This document shows positions 1 to 6,305 of a DNA stretch of 6,519 nucleotides, in pieces. Positions within the stretch are counted from its first letter, which is position 1. The number at the start of each line of letters is the position of its first letter. Made by a program: the position numbers and the translations under genes. The stretch spans positions 1 to 6,519 of the forward strand of contig CBHROW010000318.1 of NCBI GenBank assembly GCA_966080355.1, given 5' to 3'. Source of the stretch: Chryseosolibacter sp966080355 (GTDB taxonomy: Bacteria; Bacteroidota; Bacteroidia; Cytophagales; Cyclobacteriaceae). The notes beneath the pieces are model-generated. The model was not told the origin of the DNA. It ran no database searches and saw only the letters and a list, made by a program, of their open reading frames with translations.

Positions 1-612
1 ACCATTCACGATTTTGGCGGATTTCCGCAGGCGCTGTTCGATGTGCAATATCCGGCCGCAGGTAATCCCCAGCTTGCAAAGGAAACCGCTTCATTGTTCA
101 AATCGGCAACCATCAGTCTCGATCACGACTGGGGATTGGATCACGGAGCATGGTCTGTGGTGAAGCAAATGTATCCGAACGCTAACATCCCGGTGCTGCA
201 ATTGAGCATTGACTATTACAAGGCACCACGATACCACTATGAGCTCGCGAAAGAACTTTCAGCATTGAGAAAGAAAGGTGTTTTGATTTTGGCGAGCGGA
301 AATATGGTGCACAACCTTCGTTTGATCCAGATGCCGGGAAAGGATTTTGATTTCAACCGGGAATTCGGATACGACTGGACGCACGAACTTAACACCATAT
401 TCAAAGACAAGATCCTCAATGGCCATCACCAGTCATTGATAGAATATGAGAAGCTTCATCAGGCTGCCAAACTCGCTATACCTACTCCGGATCACTACTA
501 TCCATTGTTGTATGCGTTGGCGCTTTACGATGGGAAAGAAGAGCAAACAATATTCAATGACAAAGCGGTTGCGGGTTCGATCACGATGACCTCCGTAAAA
601 ATTGGACGATAA
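1..612 (+). CDS. ygiD: LigB/DODA-type extradiol ring-cleavage dioxygenase (4,5-DOPA dioxygenase-like), 5' end missing
   Basis: The reading frame is open from the first base, so the gene is cut by the left edge. About 203 residues are visible; the family is usually about 260-280 long, so roughly 60-75 N-terminal residues are missing, including the first expected metal-binding histidine. The visible part opens with TIHDFGGFPQALFD, a hallmark of YgiD/DODA proteins whose His is expected to bind the metal. It continues with LDHGAWSV (His codon at 142), SGNMVHNLR (His codon at 310) and PTPDHYYPLLYAL (His codon at 493), the other conserved histidine motifs of the class III (LigB) superfamily. Known members are cytoplasmic, metal-dependent, and open the ring of catechols such as L-DOPA; the physiological substrate in bacteria is mostly unknown. 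A GTG at 43 is internal to the conserved domain and is not a real start. The next gene follows after 32 bases on the same strand, suggesting co-transcription. Family assignment is firm; the exact substrate is not. Confidence 0.93.
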   Translation, partial: TIHDFGGFPQALFDVQYPAAGNPQLAKETASLFKSATISLDHDWGLDHGAWSVVKQMYPNANIPVLQLSIDYYKAPRYHYELAKELSALRKKGVLILASGNMVHNLRLIQMPGKDFDFNREFGYDWTHELNTIFKDKILNGHHQSLIEYEKLHQAAKLAIPTPDHYYPLLYALALYDGKEEQTIFNDKAVAGSITMTSVKIGR

Positions 613-644
613 AAATTTTAAGCACTTATAAACACTCAATTGAT

Positions 645-1172
645 ATGAAAACAAAATGGACACTCGACCCTTCACATAGCGAAGTTTCGTTCAAGGTGAA
701 GCACATGATGATCACAAACGTAACGGGTTTGCTCACAGATTATTCTGTGGAAGCGAATGCTGAAGGCGATGACTTTTCGAATGCTGATGTTAAGTTCAGC
801 GGCAAGCTGAGCTCGATCAATACCGGTAACGAGCAACGGGATACACACTTACGCAGTGCCGATTTCTTCGATGTTGAAAAGAATGCCGAAGTAACGTTCA
901 AATCAACCAGCCTCGTGAAAAAAGGTGATGATCTGAAACTGGAAGGTGACCTTACCATCAAAGGCGTGACTAAAAGAATCGCGCTCGATGTTGAATTCGG
1001 TGGAATTCAAAAAGATCCGTGGGGCAACACCAAGGCTGGGTTCACGGTAACAGGAAAACTCAATCGCAAAGATTTCGGTCTTAACTGGAACGCAACGCTC
1101 GAGACAGGCGGTGTTCTTGTAAGTGACGAAGTGAAAATTGCTTCCGAGATTCAACTCGTGAAAGCGGCTTGA
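645..1172 (+). CDS. YceI family protein without signal peptide (predicted cytoplasmic lipocalin-like isoprenoid-binding protein)
   Basis: 175 residues, the usual size of a bare YceI domain. It starts at once with the first strand of the fold (KWTLDPSHSEVSFKVKHMM), so there is no export signal. Family landmarks are NEQRDTHLRSADFFD (about residues 62-76), VTFKSTS, GDLTIKGVTK (about 101-110) and AGFTVTGKLNRKDFGL (about 126-141). YceI proteins form an extended lipocalin-like barrel, and structural work on homologues shows a bound polyisoprenoid; the ligand here is inferred only. The ATG at 645 is preceded by an AT-rich leader without a Shine-Dalgarno site, as is common in Bacteroidota. I see no promoter in the 32 bases after the dioxygenase stop, so the two genes are probably one transcript, ended by the hairpin at 1246. 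It is clearly paralogous to the next gene, with the same motifs in the same order, but the two would act in different compartments. Confidence 0.93.
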   Translation: MKTKWTLDPSHSEVSFKVKHMMITNVTGLLTDYSVEANAEGDDFSNADVKFSGKLSSINTGNEQRDTHLRSADFFDVEKNAEVTFKSTSLVKKGDDLKLEGDLTIKGVTKRIALDVEFGGIQKDPWGNTKAGFTVTGKLNRKDFGLNWNATLETGGVLVSDEVKIASEIQLVKAA

Positions 1173-1245
1173 TTGAATAGTTGACATTTGGCGATTAAAA
1201 AATTGTCAAAAAAGAACAAAGATCTTTTTCAGTAAGTCCGATAAC

Positions 1246-1282
1246 AGATCCTGTTAACAAACTTTTAACAGGATCTTTTTTT
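1246..1282 (+). terminator. Rho-independent terminator after the dioxygenase-YceI pair
   Basis: A perfect 12-bp stem, AGATCCTGTTAA (1246-1257) against TTAACAGGATCT (1265-1276), encloses a 7-base loop and runs into a T-tract ending at 1282. It lies 73 bases after the stop of the first YceI gene and before the promoter candidate of the second, so it separates the two YceI genes into different transcription units. Confidence 0.9.
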
Positions 1283-1333
1283 GTGAGAACGTTTGCGCTG
1301 CCCAGGTGTCTCCCACTTTCTTACCATTTGGTA

Positions 1334-1364
1334 ATTGACGGCAAGTGTCGCGGCTGCAACTTTG
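1334..1364 (+). promoter_or_regulatory. Candidate Bacteroidota-type promoter for the exported YceI gene
   Basis: ATTG (1334-1337) could serve as the -33 element. After a 19-base spacer comes CAACTTTG followed by C (1357-1365), one mismatch from the Bacteroidota -7 consensus TAnnTTTG. Transcription would start near 1371, leaving an A-rich leader of about 27 bases before the ATG at 1398 and no Shine-Dalgarno site, as is typical of the phylum. It sits directly after the upstream terminator, which fits an independent transcript. Predicted from consensus only. Confidence 0.5.
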
Positions 1365-1397
1365 CATCATCAAAACAGAAAAAACACACACACTCTT

Positions 1398-1976
1398 ATG
1401 AAAAAAATAGTTCTCGTTCTCCTTGCAGCCGTAGCGATGTTTTCGTTCACGGAGCTGCCCGCATTGATCTGGAAATCAGATAAGACACACTCGAACCTGA
1501 AGTTCACGATCACCCACCTCATGGTTTCTGATGTGGAAGGCGCTTTCAAAAATTTTGACGCCAAGATCACCGCAAGCAAAGAAGATTTCTCTGACGCGGT
1601 TGTTGAGCTCACCGCAGATGTAAATTCCGTTGATACCGAAAACGAACAACGCGATAATCACTTGAAAAGTCCGGATTATTTCGATGCGGCCAAGTATCCA
1701 ACTTTCACCTTTAAGAGCACATCGTTCACCAAGGTTGCTGATAACAAATTTACCGTGAAAGGCAATTTGACACTGCACGGTATCACGAAAGAAGTTGTTC
1801 TTGATGCAAACTATCGCGGCACCGTAGAACATCCTATGAACAAAAAGAAAGTTGCTGGCTTCAAAGTAACTGGTACGATAAAGAGAACAGATTTCGGGAT
1901 CGCAGCATCAACACCTTCAGCCATGTTGGGCGATGAAGTAGCATTTACAGCAAACGCAGAGTTTGTTAAAGAATAG
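1398..1976 (+). CDS. Exported YceI family protein (signal peptide plus YceI domain)
   Basis: 192 residues from the ATG at 1398. The N-terminus MKKIVLVLLAAVAMFSF is a basic start followed by a hydrophobic core, with a likely signal peptidase I site after ELPA near residue 22; the mature part (IWKSDKTHSNLKFTITHLMV) begins the YceI fold. Shared YceI motifs are NEQRDNHLKSPDYFDA, FTFKSTSF, GNLTLHGITKEVVLD and AGFKVTGTIKRTDFG. A TTG 63 bases further upstream is in frame, but it would bury the signal peptide behind 21 non-hydrophobic residues and lies in the promoter candidate, so it was not used. The protein is expected in the periplasm, binding an isoprenoid or other lipid by analogy with family structures. 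It is a tandem paralogue of the preceding signal-less YceI, with its own promoter candidate and a strong downstream terminator, so it is likely monocistronic. Confidence 0.94.
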   Translation: MKKIVLVLLAAVAMFSFTELPALIWKSDKTHSNLKFTITHLMVSDVEGAFKNFDAKITASKEDFSDAVVELTADVNSVDTENEQRDNHLKSPDYFDAAKYPTFTFKSTSFTKVADNKFTVKGNLTLHGITKEVVLDANYRGTVEHPMNKKKVAGFKVTGTIKRTDFGIAASTPSAMLGDEVAFTANAEFVKE

Positions 1977-1996
1977 AACTGACGGGTTCTCCTGAA

Positions 1997-2038
1997 GTCG
2001 AACATGCCAACGGCATTTCACTGAAGGATCCGTTCGAC
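1997..2038. repeat. Small nested hairpin downstream of the exported YceI gene
   Basis: An outer inverted pair GTCGAAC (1997-2003) and GTTCGAC (2032-2038) encloses an inner stem ATGCC-AAC-GGCAT (2004-2016). No T-tract follows, so it is not a terminator in itself. Its make-up resembles a short dispersed intergenic palindrome, but no second copy is present in this window, so that remains a guess. It could also stabilise the 3' end of the YceI transcript. Confidence 0.4.
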
Positions 2039-2100
2039 TACTCACTACAAAAAAGGAAAAGATTAAAGATAAGAACTGAGGGGTTCATTTTAGTAAGGTG

Positions 2101-2134
2101 GCTGGTCTCGGGAAATCCGGGGCCAGCTTTTTTT
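2101..2134 (+). terminator. Strong Rho-independent terminator after the exported YceI gene
   Basis: An 11-pair stem runs from GCTGGTCTCGG (2101-2111) to CCGGGGCCAGC (2117-2127), with two G-U wobbles and a 5-base GAAAT loop, followed by seven T (2128-2134). It lies 124 bases after the YceI stop, with no gene between, and directly abuts the repeat array that starts at 2137. Confidence 0.87.
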
Positions 2135-2136
2135 CT

Positions 2137-2488
2137 GCCACGGAGGCTCGGAGACGCGGAGGTTTTGCTACGGAGGCTCGGAAACAAGAAGGATTTTTTT
2201 TCCCTGGAATGCGAAAGTTAATTTGTTGCATTTCGGAGCATTGTAAAATGTGTCCCGAAGCGTACATTTTCTGCCACGGAGGCTCGGAGACGCAGAGGTT
2301 TTGCCACTAAGGCCCTAAGGCACGAAGGATTTTTTTGCCTGGATAAAAATGCGAAAGTTAATTTTGTTGCATTTCAGAGCATTGTAAAATGCGTCCTGAA
2401 GCGTACATTTTCTGCCACGGAGGCTCGGAGGTTTTGCCACTAAGGCCCTAAGCACGAAGAATCTTTTGCCAAGGATCAAAATGCGAAC
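2137..2488 (+). repeat. Tandem array of a composite intergenic repeat (two full units of 136 and 141 bp, third truncated)
   Basis: Units begin at 2137, 2273 and 2414. Each opens with a pair of GC-rich 26-base elements separated by TTTT: copies at 2137-2162 and 2167-2192, 2273-2298 and 2303-2328, then shortened copies at 2414-2431 and 2436-2460. A typical element is GC plus three 8-bp modules of form CNCNRAGR. In the two full units the pair is followed by an AT-rich segment with two short hairpins, AAATGC/GCATTT and GCATT-GTAA-AATGC (the latter at 2379-2392 in unit two), ending in GCGTACATTTTCT. The third unit stops soon after its ATGCGAA. The short open frame across the array (2098-2310) follows the repeat and looks non-coding. 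From general knowledge, purine-rich strings of this CACGGAGG/CACTAAGG type are dispersed in Bacteroidota intergenic DNA; their function is unknown to me. Confidence 0.85.
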
Positions 2489-2607
2489 ATCAATAGTATC
2501 GGCAGCGCAGTGTCAGATGTAAGCTGAATCGTACTTTTTTTTGGAGAGACCCGAGGTGCTAGCACTGGATCACTATATTATCGCAGCGCGTTTTGATCGT
2601 GTCAAAT

Positions 2608-2633
2608 CCTTTGTGTCTTCGAGTCTTTGTGGC
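2608..2633 (-). repeat. Inverted solitary copy of the 26-base, 8-bp-modular repeat element
   Basis: Read on the minus strand this is GC followed by CACAAAGA, CTCGAAGA and CACAAAGG, the same CNCNRAGR x 3 design as the array elements. Against the element at 2137-2162 it matches at 18 of 26 positions, and all eight differences are G/A exchanges. It lies 9 bases before the stop of the small minus-strand gene. The 119 bases between the array and this copy (2489-2607) hold no gene; I see only a T8 run and a 10-bp palindrome, GTGCTAGCAC, at 2556-2565. Confidence 0.75.
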
Positions 2634-2642
2634 GTAGTTGAA

Positions 2643-2846
2643 CTACCTCGCCACTACCTGATACGCTTTCTGGCCGTTCAATTCGGTTTCGCGGATCACG
2701 CGTTGTTGTTGGAGCTCTGAAATATATTGTTGAATTAATCCCTCATTAGCTGCGCCAAGATGCTCGACCATCTGCCTATAAGTTTTAATGTCGTTTGGGG
2801 CTTTCCGGAAGTCGGTGATGAAATTCAGAACGTCAATTTTTTTCAT
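2643..2846 (-). CDS. Small protein of 67 residues, possible winged-helix fold, function unknown
   Basis: I chose the ATG at 2846 (MKKIDVLNFITDFRKAPND). The frame stays open upstream to 2942 from a non-ATG start, but that extension is Cys/Pro/His-rich and does not look like folded protein. I do not recognise a named family. The predicted layout is an N-terminal helix (residues about 3-12), a helix with TYRQMVEHLG (about 18-27), a third helix EGLIQQYISELQQQ (about 31-44), then two short strands with a turn, VIRETELNGQKAYQVVA. Helices followed by a two-stranded wing suggest a small winged-helix domain, as in transcription factors, but no sequence hallmark proves it. There is no signal peptide or membrane segment. 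It is divergent from the ABC permease, and the shared 271-base region holds the inverted repeat at 2960-3002, a candidate operator. It could instead be a small unrelated cytosolic protein. Confidence 0.68.
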   Translation of the reverse strand: MKKIDVLNFITDFRKAPNDIKTYRQMVEHLGAANEGLIQQYISELQQQRVIRETELNGQKAYQVVAR

Positions 2847-2959
2847 GAAGCGAACACTTTTGATCAGAACGTCTTCAATATACGGGCATGAGGATGAAAA
2901 GTTTTGACGATCGTCCGGATGCGGGCAGCAAAAAGCCCACATTTTTTTAGAAGGATAAA

Positions 2960-3038
2960 TTGTAACGATCTTACCTGTCTAGCTGTATTAAAATCGTTAC
3001 AACTTGTGGGAGAGAAGTTCTTCATGATTTCTTGTAAC
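2960..3038. promoter_or_regulatory. Candidate operator: 10-bp inverted repeat plus third half-site between divergent genes
   Basis: TTGTAACGAT (2960-2969) and ATCGTTACAA (2993-3002) are exact reverse complements, 23 bases apart. The heptamer TTGTAAC recurs at 3032-3038. The three heptamer positions start at 2960, 2996 and 3032, an exact 36-base step with alternating orientation. The centre of the inverted repeat (about 2981) is almost midway between the two divergent start codons (2846 and 3118). No T-tract follows either arm, so it is not a terminator. I found no convincing -7/-33 promoter for either gene in this region. Confidence 0.5.
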
Positions 3039-3117
3039 TCACTGAATTGTAGTGAATTGATATGCCTGGTACGTTGTTTGGTCACGGAGAAGCTGCAATT
3101 ACCATTCGCACGATCTT

Positions 3118-5516
3118 ATGATCAAAAATTACATCATTACCACCCTTCGGTCATTCTGGAAAAATAGGAGCCACGCGCTCGTTAATGTGCTCGGTCTTTC
3201 ACTGGGCATCACTTGCTCCATTCTCATCTTTTTGATCATCCGTTTCGAGTTGAGTTACGATGACTATCACGCCAATCGCGATCATATTTATCGTGTGGTA
3301 ACCGAGTTCCGTGGCGATGACGAAATCGGGCACAACTCGGGTGTTACCTACGTGCTTCCACCCACCATGCGAAATGATTTTCCGATCCGGAGTATGTGGT
3401 GACGGTAGATGCAAACCTCAGCGACCCGGTTATCACCGTCAGTCACAGTGATGGAAAAGTAGACCGCTTCAAGGAACCTCGGGTGGTGTTCACCGATCCG
3501 GAATATTTCAAGATGTTCAACTATACCTGGATCGAAGGAAATGACGAGGCGCTTAAAAATGAAAAGACAGTTGTTCTTTCGGAATCTGTCGCTAAAAAAT
3601 ATTTCGGTGATGCGTCTGCGCTCAACAAGGTCATCAATTTCAATAATGAATTCGATGTTACTGTGACTGGTGTCGTGAAGGATCCTCCTGTTAACACCGA
3701 TCTTCCGTTCAGAATATTTTTTTCATCTCGGCTCGGAGCAAACAAGCGAGGTTGGGACAACTGGGGGGCGATGTCTTCGTCAATACAATGTTTTGTTCAG
3801 CTTAAACCCACAACCACAGAGCAAGAATTCGAAGCAAAGATCAAAGGTTGGCATCTGAAATACTTTACAGGGCCTGAATTGGAGAATGGAAAAAGGCGCA
3901 CTTACTCGCTACAGCCCCTGAGTGATGTTCATTTTAACACGGACTACTACAATTTCACCGGCCGGACCATTTCGAAACTCACTTTGCTCACGCTGCTCCT
4001 CATTGGTATTGTTTTGCTGCTGACGGCCTGCATCAATTTTGTGAATCTCAATACGGTGCTCATCGCCAATCGTTCGAAGGAGGCTGGCATTAGGAAGGTG
4101 ATGGGCAGCACACGATTTCAACTCGTGTCACAATTCCTGGGCGAAACGTTTATCATCACCATTCTCTCCATGATCATTTCAACTGGTTTGGTGGAGCTCT
4201 CCATTATGTACATTGCTCCAGAACTCGGTTATAAGTTGAGCTTTGATCCGCTTTCCGATACAAACACAATGATTTTCATGGTTGCTTTGCCTTTAGTTGT
4301 AACGATGCTCTCGGGATTGTATCCTGGTTTAAGCCTTTCGCGGTTTCAACCGGTTCGTGCGCTGAAGAACAAAATCTCCGGAGTTCCGGGAGAAGGCATG
4401 ACATTGCGAAGAACGCTGATCATTTTCCAACTGGTCATTTCCCAGGTGTTGATCGTCTGCACGATCATTGCGGTTCAGCAGCTCAACCATTTTATGGCTC
4501 AGCCCCTGGGCATCAATAGTGAAGGTATTGTCGAGTTTGAACTCCCGGAAAATAAACGTGAGCTGATACATGTGCTGCGCGATCGGCTGCTGGCAATTCC
4601 CGGTGTGAATGAAGCTGCCATGAGTAACACCGGATCTACCGGTGGAAATTCCTGGGGAGGAGATGCCGAGGTAACCGTGAACGAAAAGATCGTGAAGGTG
4701 AATTGCAACGTGAAATTCGCTGACAACCATTACATCGACACGTACGGGATCAAACTCATTGTAGGCGAAAACTTATTGGACTCCGACACCGTCAATCGTT
4801 TTCTCGTCAACGAGGCTTTTGTCCGTGCATTGGGATTCACAAATCCCGAAGAAGCAATCGGGCTCCATACCGACATTTGGGGGCGCAAGGCAATGATCCG
4901 CGGTGTGGTTAAAGATTACAACACGTTGAGCCTTCATAACTCCATGTCTCCGACAATAATTTTCTGCGTCACTGACGCCTATTACGTGGGGGCGGTCAAG
5001 ATGAGCAACTCGAACTTGCGTGAAACGATCTCAAAAATCAAAGACACATGGGAGAGTGTTTATCCGAAATACGTTTTTGAGCATAAGTTTCTCGATGACA
5101 CGATCGCATCATTTTACAATGCCGAGCGCAGGAATACTTACATGATCGGAATTTTTGCGGGCGTTGCAATTTTCATCGGGTGTATTGGCCTCTTCGGACT
5201 CGTGTCGTTTATGGCCCGCAGCAAAGCAAAAGAAGTGGGGATCAGAAAAACGCTGGGTGCTTCAGTAGGGCAGGTGATTGGATTATTCTCGAAGGAGTTT
5301 GTGGTACTGGTGGCGATCTCATTCGTGATTGCCGCACCAACAGCGTGGTATTTTATGGAAGGATGGCTGGAGAACTTCGAGTACCGCATTCATCCGGGAG
5401 CAATGACTTTCATCATCGGTGTTGCCGTAACAATCATTGTGGTGCTGAGCACCGTGGGGATCAGATCGTACAAGGCTGCTGCTGCGAACCCGGTCGACTC
5501 GTTGCGTGACGAATAA
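3118..5516 (+). pseudogene. MacB/FtsX-type ABC transporter permease, split by a single-base frameshift
   Basis: Two abutting frames (3118-3402 and 3396-5516) join into one protein of about 799 residues, the normal size for this Bacteroidota permease family. Order in the composite: TM1 about 20-43; MacB-type periplasmic core about 48-280; TM2 about 286-308; KEAGIRKVMGS (321-331), a repeat-family loop motif; TM3 about 341-365; TM4 about 385-408; TM5 about 433-455; second periplasmic domain about 456-670; TM6 about 675-699; KEVGIRKTLGAS (705-716); TM7 about 726-746; TM8 about 762-783; NPVDSLRDE at the C-terminus. The two GIRK motifs mark the paired FtsX domains (PF02687 type) expected to contact an ATPase. 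Such proteins work in the inner membrane, moving lipids, peptides or drugs, or transmitting force; the cargo is unknown here and no ATPase gene is present. Apart from the break the frame is clean for 706 residues, so a sequencing error or very recent mutation is likely and the gene may be functional. A GTG at 3396 could start the downstream part, but without TM1. Confidence 0.9.
3379..3396 (+). other. Frameshift site within the permease gene
   Basis: Frame one reads ...RNDF then PIRSMW and stops at 3400-3402. The other frame, open across this point, reads SDPEYVVTVD. One extra base next to 3384 would give the continuous NDFPDPEYVVTVD, which makes good sense in this family, so one base is missing relative to an intact gene. 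The local TTTTCCG is not a good -1 slippery heptamer, because the second tRNA could not re-pair, which argues against programmed frameshifting. Confidence 0.85.
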
Positions 5517-5522
5517 TTTCAT

Positions 5523-6200
5523 CTAAAAGGACTTCACCATATTTTCACGCTGAATCGTTTCAGTATTAAGCAATGCTATGATGAACAGCACCATGCAAAG
5601 CCCAATCTGAATTGAAAACCTGAACCCAGTTGACTCGCGAACTTCCGTCAGTAAAAAAATATGGGTAGCGAGGAAGGAGCTTGCGAACAGGAGCAGTGAA
5701 ACGTACACCAGCGTTTTGAGAAAGATCGTCTGCATTCTGTCCGTCAGGTAGTCATCTCCAATCCAGCGCGTTCGCTGTCCGATCAATCGCAAAGACAAAA
5801 TGATGTAGGTAAAGATCTGAATGAACAGCAGTTCGTATATAACAAGTTCCAGCGTTCCGTCATCGCCATGCTGATGTTTGGAAGATGACAACGCAATCGT
5901 CAACGCATAGGTAAAAAATGGAATGAAGTGCTTCAAGACTGACAACGATCCGGGCTCGTAGGGCATTACCCGTGCTTTCACATAGAGAAACAGAAACGGG
6001 CCATACAGCAACGTCAAACTACCGAGCGCAGTAAGGATTGTCGGAAATTCACTCACTAAATTTTCAACGAGGCTCAGTGTCAGTAAAAGCGTATATCCTC
6101 CCAACCATTTCATCGCGCGCTTGATGAGCAAAAAATGGATCGACACCAACGATCCGAACAAGATTCCAGCGAATGTGACAACCGTGATCCAGGCATCCAT
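5523..6200 (-). CDS. Seven-helix integral membrane protein resembling the sensor domain of AraC-type regulators, no HTH domain
   Basis: 225 residues from the ATG at 6200. Seven hydrophobic segments are visible at about 3-26, 33-50, 57-75, 89-105, 117-140, 160-183 and 193-212. The motif LLYGPFLFLYVKARV (about 64-78) followed by a short loop and LKHFIPFF (about 89-96) is characteristic of the N-terminal membrane half of Bacteroidota proteins that continue into an AraC-type helix-turn-helix domain, normally about 350-380 residues in all. Here the frame ends soon after helix seven (NTETIQRENMVKSF), so the DNA-binding half is absent. Its stop lies 6 bases from the stop of the convergent permease. 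It may be a genuine stand-alone membrane sensor, or a regulator trimmed at its 3' end. No clear promoter was found; the leader is rich in A and T. Family resemblance is judged by eye and is moderate. Confidence 0.8.
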   Translation of the reverse strand: MDAWITVVTFAGILFGSLVSIHFLLIKRAMKWLGGYTLLLTLSLVENLVSEFPTILTALGSLTLLYGPFLFLYVKARVMPYEPGSLSVLKHFIPFFTYALTIALSSSKHQHGDDGTLELVIYELLFIQIFTYIILSLRLIGQRTRWIGDDYLTDRMQTIFLKTLVYVSLLLFASSFLATHIFLLTEVRESTGFRFSIQIGLCMVLFIIALLNTETIQRENMVKSF

Positions 6201-6305
6201 ACTATTTGATTTTTAAAAAAATTTAGCGATCCGTTCCTTGGTTTTCTAGCGCCTTCATTTGAATCATGATTTCCAGGATTTGGGCGGTTGGCACCCTTTC
6301 TGGAG

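Noticed and set aside
1181..1209. TTGACA-N17-TGTCAA inverted repeat after the first YceI gene
   Set aside because: The arms are only 6 bp in an AT-rich stretch; it resembles a sigma-70 -35 box by chance, and that consensus is not used by Bacteroidota housekeeping sigma factors.
1335..1397. Upstream TTG start for the exported YceI protein
   Set aside because: It would put 21 polar residues before a textbook signal peptide and overlaps the promoter candidate; the ATG at 1398 is far better.
2098..2310. Plus-strand open frame of 70 residues (and its minus-strand counterpart at 2085-2267)
   Set aside because: They lie wholly in the terminator and repeat array, translate the same repeat segments, and show no start signal or protein-like composition.
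2137..2488. CRISPR-like array of repeats
   Set aside because: The spacing between elements alternates between 4 and about 80 bases, the inter-element sequences are themselves repeats of each other rather than unique spacers, and no cas genes are present.
2847..2942. N-terminal extension of the small minus-strand protein from 2942
   Set aside because: There is no ATG, the residues are Cys/Pro/His-rich and unlike the rest, and ATG at 2846 gives a compact MKK start.
2923..2949. Possible plus-strand terminator (GGGC/GCCC hairpin followed by T7)
   Set aside because: The stem is only 4 bp with an 8-base loop, and no plus-strand gene lies upstream for it to terminate.
2904..3167. Plus-strand open frame of 87 residues overlapping the permease start
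   Set aside because: It crosses the divergent intergenic region and runs into the permease in another frame; it is Cys-rich with no recognisable domain, and better explained as chance.
3376..3402. Programmed -1 ribosomal frameshift in the permease
   Set aside because: TTTTCCG lets only one of the two tRNAs re-pair, I see no strong downstream hairpin, and frameshifting is not known to me for this family.
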